Assembly: GCA_001986395.2 (NCBI GenBank)
Contig: MQVO02000313.1
Span: 1-10,363 of the forward strand
DNA length: 10,363 nt
Reading direction: 5' to 3'
Source of the DNA: Irpex lacteus
Taxonomy: Eukaryota > Basidiomycota > Agaricomycetes > Polyporales > Irpicaceae
Shown here in pieces: positions 6,369 to 10,363 of this stretch (position 1 is the first letter of the stretch; each line of letters starts with the position of its first letter). The notes beneath the pieces were generated by a model, which saw nothing but the letters and a program-made list of their open reading frames with translations, was not told the origin of the DNA and searched no databases. The position numbers were made by a program, and so were the translations under genes.

Positions 6369-6442
6369 AGATTAATCCACTAAACATAATGGATTAATCT
6401 ATTTAGACATATTTATCTACTAAATATAGTTTAGTGGATTAA
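6369..6442 (+). promoter_or_regulatory. Overlapping inverted repeats upstream of orf271
   Basis: AGATTAATCCA (6369-6379) pairs perfectly with TGGATTAATCT (6390-6400). The overlapping 13-mer TTAATCCACTAAA (6372-6384) is also the exact complement of TTTAGTGGATTAA (6430-6442). The two pairings use the same left strand and exclude each other. They lie about 60-135 nt upstream of the orf271 ATG, where an RNA leader could fold either way. Regulatory meaning is an inference. Confidence 0.45.
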
Positions 6443-6504
6443 AGTTCTTTTTATTTTTCAATATGTCAAAAGAACAAAAATAATAAATTTTCTTAAAATT
6501 TCAA

Positions 6505-7320
6505 ATGTTTTTCTTAAATAAATTTAAGTCTGGATTTATACAAACAATATTAGGTATAAACCCAAAGGATAGATTCCTTTTTTTCTTCTACGTTATAATC
6601 ATTATTATTTTATTATTAGATATTAGTCACGCTATTAATATTTTTAATTTTAGTTATACAGATTTATCCTCCAGTAATTATATACCTGAGGGACATGCTA
6701 GCCCGGAACCTCAAGACCCTGTAAGATATTGGCCTAGCGGTGTACCTCAAAGTTTCAGTATAGTAGGTGTAGGATTAGCTACGTTTGCGGCCTTAAGTAA
6801 AATACCTAATTGTTCACCTAGGTTAAGAGTACTAGGTTCATTAGGGGCTGCTGGTGTAGGAGTAACTACTGTAGTATCTCAAGGAGCTATAGAGAACCCA
6901 ACGGGATTTAATAGATTTATGTATGGTGCCAGTCAAATGGTTAAAACAGGTACATGGCCTTCTTTAGAACAAATTCACTCTATTCCAGATAATAAAGTAA
7001 ATGAATTTGCTAATAAGGCTATAGGTAATCTGTCACCTCAAGATAGAGAGTTAGTAAACGAGGCAGTAGCCGAAGTATTAAAAAGATTAGACAAAGGGTC
7101 TAATTTTTTACCTACAGATTTTACTTCTTTCTACAATAAATCATTAGATTTTATCTTTAATTTAATATCTCCTTTTTTAAAGAGTGTACCTGTAGAAGGA
7201 TACTTGGACGACCTGATAGGCCAGCAAATTATAATAGAGATGTTATTATTAGTATTAGTCTTCAGTTTGATTTTATTATTTATTTTTTTTTATTATAAAT
7301 ATTATATTTATTTTAAATAA
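6505..7320 (+). CDS. orf271, unrecognised membrane protein
   Basis: A 271-residue frame opens with ATG at 6505 and ends with TAA; there is no in-frame TGA, and both Trp are TGG. Residues about 22-50 form a strong transmembrane segment (FLFFFYVIIIIILLLD). A conserved-looking soluble patch follows, RYWPSGVPQSFSIVGVG, then small-residue-rich helices (LATFAALSKI; LGSLGAAGVGVTTVVS) that could pack in a membrane, then a polar helical region (about 150-215) and a C-terminal hydrophobic helix ending in YYKYYIYFK. I do not recognise a family or assign a function. The A/T-ending codons fit a mitochondrial gene under selection. Coding similarity of style continues in another frame just downstream (7322-7534), so the stop at 7320 probably reflects a frameshift in the T run at 7283-7291. 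It is preceded by hairpin copy 7 and a pair of competing inverted repeats. Confidence 0.8.
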   Translation: MFFLNKFKSGFIQTILGINPKDRFLFFFYVIIIIILLLDISHAINIFNFSYTDLSSSNYIPEGHASPEPQDPVRYWPSGVPQSFSIVGVGLATFAALSKIPNCSPRLRVLGSLGAAGVGVTTVVSQGAIENPTGFNRFMYGASQMVKTGTWPSLEQIHSIPDNKVNEFANKAIGNLSPQDRELVNEAVAEVLKRLDKGSNFLPTDFTSFYNKSLDFIFNLISPFLKSVPVEGYLDDLIGQQIIIEMLLLVLVFSLILLFIFFYYKYYIYFK

Positions 7321-7321
7321 A

Positions 7322-7534
7322 GATAAAATTCTTAACAAATTTGAAAATAAATTTGTTAAATTCTATATCAAATATCAAGCTTTATTAGCTAAACTAACTT
7401 TAATATATGTACCTATATTAATACTTATGGGATTATTTACATTAGCTCATGGTATCCATTTTATTCTTACACACCAGATTCCTTATGATTCTTTAGGGGT
7501 AGATTTACACAACTACATCTTTCCTAAAAAATAA
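7322..7534 (+). CDS. Frameshifted C-terminal continuation of orf271
   Basis: The +1-shifted frame carries 70 codons and TAA at 7532-7534: DKILNKFENKFVKFYIKYQA, a hydrophobic helix LTLIYVPILILMGLFTLAHG, then HFILTHQIPYDSLGVDLHNY and IFPKK. It has no ATG before the internal Met, and the frame is open upstream only to a TGA at 7268. Its open part overlaps the end of orf271. Removing one T from the nine-T run at 7283-7291 would put it in frame with orf271, giving about 342 residues with an extra C-terminal membrane helix. Possible causes are a mutation, a sequencing error in the homopolymer, or slippage during expression. No family was recognised. Confidence 0.7.
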   Translation, partial: DKILNKFENKFVKFYIKYQALLAKLTLIYVPILILMGLFTLAHGIHFILTHQIPYDSLGVDLHNYIFPKK

Positions 7535-7985
7535 AATTAACTATACCCCCTACATTCACCCTTTATTTTATTATAAAAATTAAGAGGTAAATGGAAAAAA
7601 TATAGTTAAAATTAATTCTATTATTCTAAATTATTTTTATAACCCCCTGTCTCCATCTTAGATCAACATTCCACTGTATCCTTATTTCCTTTTGTTTTAT
7701 GAATAAATAGGGGCAGTAAGACAATTTGGAGATTAGGCTAGAGCTAAAACGGGGGGACAAAGTTTAGTGTTTAGTGTACATACTCAGAGTTACACCTAGA
7801 ATAATCGTATGATTATTACTCGTTTTTATTAAAAAAAGGAGAGACCAGGATACAAAAGAAATTAATTATAATTAAAGAAGAAAGAATAGAGTGTCCTCCC
7901 TCCAATTAACTCCCTCTCTCCTAAATTAAATTTGGGGGGAAGGGATAATTAAAATAAATAAAATAAAATATATTAGAAAAGAAAG
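7535..7985. other. Spacer between orf271 and rnl segment
   Basis: No tRNA or coding frame was recognised. It contains an inverted pair TTAACTATA / TATAGTTAA (near 7537-7546 and 7600-7609) and C- and G-rich patches near 7890-7945 (CTCCTAAATT / AAATTTGGGG) that could form a stem before the rRNA segment. Positions 7720-7800 are less AT-rich, with no match recognised. Confidence 0.5.
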
Positions 7986-7989
7986 TGAA

Positions 7990-8988
7990 TAAGATAATTT
8001 CGGTAAATGAACTCGGCAAAACATATTTACCACGTTCGTCAAAAGGAAATAATAAAGTACATATCGCGCAACTGTTTACTAAAAACACAGCACTTTGCTA
8101 AAATGAAAATTATTGTATAAAGTGTGAGGTCTGCCCAATGCTTATTAATAAAGTATAATATTTAACGATATTATAATTAAAGTTTAAGTCAATGGCTATG
8201 AGAGTCATAATGTACCAAAATGCCTTGTCTACTAATTATAGTCTTGCAACAATGATAGAATGATGCGATAACTGTATCTACCGAAATCTTAGTGAAATTG
8301 AATTAGCGGTGAAGATGCCGTTTTCCTAAAGTTAGACGAGAAGACCCTGTGCAGCTTTACTATAGCCTAATTAGTTGTATCTATTTTATTCTCCTTTTAG
8401 AATATTAAGTAATATATTGATATATCTTTGAAATACTTAAATTAGAAATTATAGATACTGATCTTATTTGGTAATTAATTGATAATTATTTAAATTCTTA
8501 ATTACGTTTAATATTATATTAAATATTAAATAAAAAAACATAAGAGACAGCTTTAGTCTGATAGTTTAAATGGGGCGTTGATTTCATAAAATGTAACTGA
8601 ATATGACCATTTACAATTAAATTTATAAATATTAAATTTTGGTGAGATTAATGAAAAATTCATTAATATTGTTAAAAATATTAAATTATATTAATATTAA
8701 TAAAGATTAAATAATGTATAGTTAATCTGAAAGTGAAATCAGAGATATTATTGTTAAAAATAATAAAAAGTAAGTAAAATAGTATAACTATGCAATAAAT
8801 TTTGACTTACAAGTCGGAATTATACGTAAGTAGGGTATAGTGAACAGATCGTATTTATAGTAAAAGCGATCGATAACGAATAAAAGCTACGCCAGGGATA
8901 ACAGCATGGTAACGCGAGAGAGTAGATATTGTAAGCGTTGTTCGTGACCTTGATGTCGACTCAACCTATCCTATTGGTCGTATAAGCT
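7990..8988 (+). rRNA. rnl: Large-subunit rRNA segment (domain IV and most of domain V)
   Basis: Landmarks in order: TGAACTCGGCAAAACAT (start of domain IV), CAACTGTTTACTAAAAACAC, GTGTGAGGTCTGCCCAATGC, a divergent helix 69-71 block ending in CCTTG, GTGAAATTGAATTAGCGGTG then AAGATGCCG, GACGAGAAGACCCTGTGCAG, the P-loop TGGGGCG (near 8571), TGACTTACAAGTCGG, AGCTACGCCAGGGATAACAG and CCTTGATGTCGACTCAACC of the peptidyl-transferase ring. Similarity begins around E. coli 23S position 1660 and ends near 2540, after GGTCGTATAAGC. Domains I-III and everything from the A-loop helix 92 onward, including domain VI, are not adjacent. Either introns interrupt the gene at both sides, the rRNA is encoded in pieces, or this is a displaced partial copy. 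Several near-universal positions are changed. The 8378-8540 part is an AT-rich variable region. Confidence 0.88.
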
Positions 8989-9189
8989 AAAATAAATTTA
9001 ATATTAATTTGAAATAAAGGTTTATAAGAACCTATAAAAATAGATAAATAAAAGAAGAGAATTAAGAGATATTAATATAAATAGATTTAATTAAATAATT
9101 ATAATTATTATTATTATAATAAGGAAATAAAGTATAAACTAAAAAATTTACTTCTTATACTTCCTTATTATTTATAACTAAATAAACTT
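8989..9189. other. AT-rich spacer with long imperfect hairpin
   Basis: No gene seen, and no A-loop (GGCTGTTCGCC-like) sequence was found here. An imperfect stem lies at 9118-9169: AATAAGGAA...GTATAA against TTATACTTCCTTATT. It sits between the rnl segment end and the stop of the convergent zinc-finger gene, a place where a 3' processing or termination structure would fit. Confidence 0.5.
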
Positions 9190-9543
9190 TTAAACTATTA
9201 AATATTTTCAGTAAGGATTATCAGTATCATTAATCTGGTATTCTAAATAGCTATAACGGTTTATCGCAACATTACTATTATTAGAACTGTCACAACTTTT
9301 ACATTTTTCTATTAAGAATTCTTTGTCTTTAAGATCCTTTCCAGAATATCAAGTTTTACCTTTTTTATCTTCAAATTTATTAATATCGGCATCTGTAGAT
9401 ACTCAAGTATAAGCACTGTGTCAGCTTCTTTTGCAATTTAAGCATTTTCACTGACCAAAATATCTTCCATATTCAATACCATCTATTAATTCAGTTTTTA
9501 AGGGTCTAATATATAATTCATTATTATTTCTTTTTATTTTCAT
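9190..9543 (-). CDS. Small 3CxxC-type zinc-finger-like protein
   Basis: With TGA as Trp, an ATG at 9543 opens a 117-codon frame ending at TAA (9192-9190). Residues about 27-49 read GRYFGQWKCLNCKRSWHSAY then TWV, and CKSC occurs at residues 81-84. The pattern G-F-x-C-x-x-C-x-x-x-W-x-S-A-x-x-W followed by KCxxC is that of the fungal 3CxxC-type zinc finger (related to receptor-transporting-protein fingers), which binds zinc through CxxC pairs. The third CxxC expected near the C-terminus is missing. Five Trp codons, including the conserved ones, are TGA, so under the standard code the gene could not be read. Charged, lysine-rich, no membrane segment. The frame is open upstream to 9606 without another ATG. 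It is divergent from the 9566-10180 frame and converges on the rnl segment. Its role is unknown. Confidence 0.8.
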
Positions 9544-9565
9544 GGTTTGTACATATTTTTGATGA

Positions 9566-10180
9566 CTATATAATCCAAAACCTCCGGTAGAACCATCAGG
9601 AGGAGATTATAAAGTATGGAAATGGGGTGAAGGTTCCTATGACAATAGACCAATAAACCCAAATCCATTTTCTAAAGATACACTTGAAAAATATCCTACT
9701 CCAAGATATGAAACTTATGATTATAATCCTTATAATACAGTATATAATCAAAGAGCAGGATGGACATTTTATGATATAGCTTGGTATACTGGTATAGCTC
9801 TTTCAGTAGTAGCAGTAGCAGGATTAATATATATAATTTCAAATGGAACTTTAGCAGATTATATTGCAGGTTCTAACTCTAATAATAATCCAGCTAATCC
9901 ACCTAATCCACCTAATCCACCTTCACCACCTTCACCTGTAGATGCTACTGATATAATTATTCAAGATAATAGAACCCCCGGTGCTATAACTTTATTAGGT
10001 TATAGAATTTCAAATTCTCTTTCTACTATAGGATCATACTTAAATCCTTATAACTATTATACTCCACAACATATAGAAAATAGAGAATTTACAAAATTTT
10101 TACAAAGACAATACTCAATGAATACTGCAGATAGAAGTATATATCCATTTACAGAAATAAATCCATACCCAAAAAACTAA
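9566..10180 (+). CDS. Unrecognised membrane protein with Pro-Asn repeat, no ATG start
   Basis: From 9566 a 204-codon frame runs to TAA at 10178-10180. An ATG at 9542 is in frame, but two consecutive TGA (9560-9565) lie between, so a start there needs TGA as Trp. All Trp inside the frame are TGG, and the first in-frame ATG after that is near the end, so the true start is lost or unusual. Features in order: YKVWKWGEGSYDNRPINPNP, a Tyr-rich stretch (YPTPRYETYDYNPYNTVYNQ), a transmembrane helix (YDIAWYTGIALSVVAVAGLI), a linker with repeated NPP and SPP units near 9890-9940, then a soluble tail (RTPGAITLLGYRISNSLSTI). The final PKN-stop is encoded by the left arm of hairpin copy 8, so the natural C-terminus may be cut. 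No family recognised; codon style resembles orf271. Confidence 0.72.
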   Translation, partial: LYNPKPPVEPSGGDYKVWKWGEGSYDNRPINPNPFSKDTLEKYPTPRYETYDYNPYNTVYNQRAGWTFYDIAWYTGIALSVVAVAGLIYIISNGTLADYIAGSNSNNNPANPPNPPNPPSPPSPVDATDIIIQDNRTPGAITLLGYRISNSLSTIGSYLNPYNYYTPQHIENREFTKFLQRQYSMNTADRSIYPFTEINPYPKN

Positions 10181-10250
10181 TTGTTTCATCCGCAATTATT
10201 AAAATTTAATTAAATTAAATTTTAATTAGAGCCTAGTTTTGGGGGTGGTA
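10167..10250. repeat. Double-hairpin repeat element, copy 8
   Basis: Outer arms TACCCAAAAAACTA / TAGTTTTGGGGGTGGTA enclose the long A/T near-palindrome shared with copy 1 (45 identical nt, 10196-10240). It lies exactly between the ends of two convergent frames and encodes the stop codon of each: TAA at 10178-10180 on the plus strand and TAA at 10228-10226 on the minus strand. Confidence 0.88.
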
Positions 10251-10363
10251 TTATTTTTAGCCATTCTTTCTAAATGATCTTCAGATAATTTTCGATCTAA
10301 CATAATCTCTCTTTTTAAACTTCAGGACTTCTTCGGATTCATTCTACTTTTGGAAGCTTCACT
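10226..10363 (-). pseudogene. C-terminal end of a GIY-YIG-type homing endonuclease (partial)
   Basis: Entering from the right edge, the minus strand reads SEASKSRMNPKKSWSLKREI, MLDRKLSEDHLERMAKNN and TTPKTRL-stop. The repeated pattern SEasksrM...LSEdHLerMAKNN is like the NUMOD3-type DNA-binding helices at the C-terminus of GIY-YIG endonucleases of fungal mitochondrial introns. The catalytic GIY-YIG part, if present, lies beyond the window. One Trp (SWS) is TGA. The last residues and the stop are encoded by the right arm of hairpin copy 8, so the gene may be truncated there. Only 45 codons are visible, so the family call is moderate. Confidence 0.55.

Noticed and set aside
1..10363. The window as a nuclear copy of mitochondrial DNA
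   Set aside because: Many pieces are decayed, but orf271, the 9566-10180 frame, the TGA-dependent zinc-finger gene and the tRNA remain usable, which fits mtDNA better. It cannot be fully excluded from sequence alone.

Overview
This window looks like an accessory stretch of a fungal mitochondrial genome. It is very AT-rich. It holds part of a mitochondrial-type large-subunit rRNA, a tRNA-Trp, shards of atp6 and cox3, and decayed LAGLIDADG, GIY-YIG and group II reverse-transcriptase genes. In several frames TGA sits exactly where a conserved Trp belongs, which is the fungal mitochondrial code. The lineage cannot be fixed from sequence alone; a basidiomycete or another fungus with a large repeat-rich mitogenome is an inference. 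A nuclear copy of mtDNA is less likely because some frames are intact.

Left part (1-2130, mostly minus strand): two broken double-motif LAGLIDADG endonuclease genes (about 960-263 and 1756-1110), bounded and in one case interrupted by copies of a small hairpin repeat. Middle (2130-5600): tRNA-Trp(CCA) on the plus strand. On the minus strand are a reverse-transcriptase pseudogene in permuted order fused to an atp6 remnant, a maturase domain X remnant, a GC-rich island that is probably group II intron RNA, the N-terminal half of another RT and an unrecognised fragment. A cox3 3' end lies on the plus strand. Between about 3624 and 4195 there is no gene.

Right part: orf271 (6505-7320) is an unrecognised membrane protein whose frame resumes at 7322-7534 after a T run. 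Next comes an rnl segment (about 7990-8988) covering domain IV and most of domain V, stopping before the A-loop helix. Then there is a compact minus-strand protein with paired CxxC motifs like the fungal 3CxxC zinc finger (9543-9190). Head-to-head with it is a plus-strand membrane protein with no ATG start (9566-10180). The end of a GIY-YIG-type gene enters from the right edge.

The unifying feature is a family of eight small inverted-repeat elements whose arms are built on C-runs, A-runs and ACTAGT. One lies inside a homing-endonuclease frame that rejoins exactly when the element is skipped. Others form the last codons and stop codon of adjacent frames. A second theme is Trp decoding. The only tRNA-Trp here has anticodon CCA, and orf271, the 9566-10180 frame and the cox3 shard use only TGG, while the zinc-finger gene and the mobile-element remnants use TGA.
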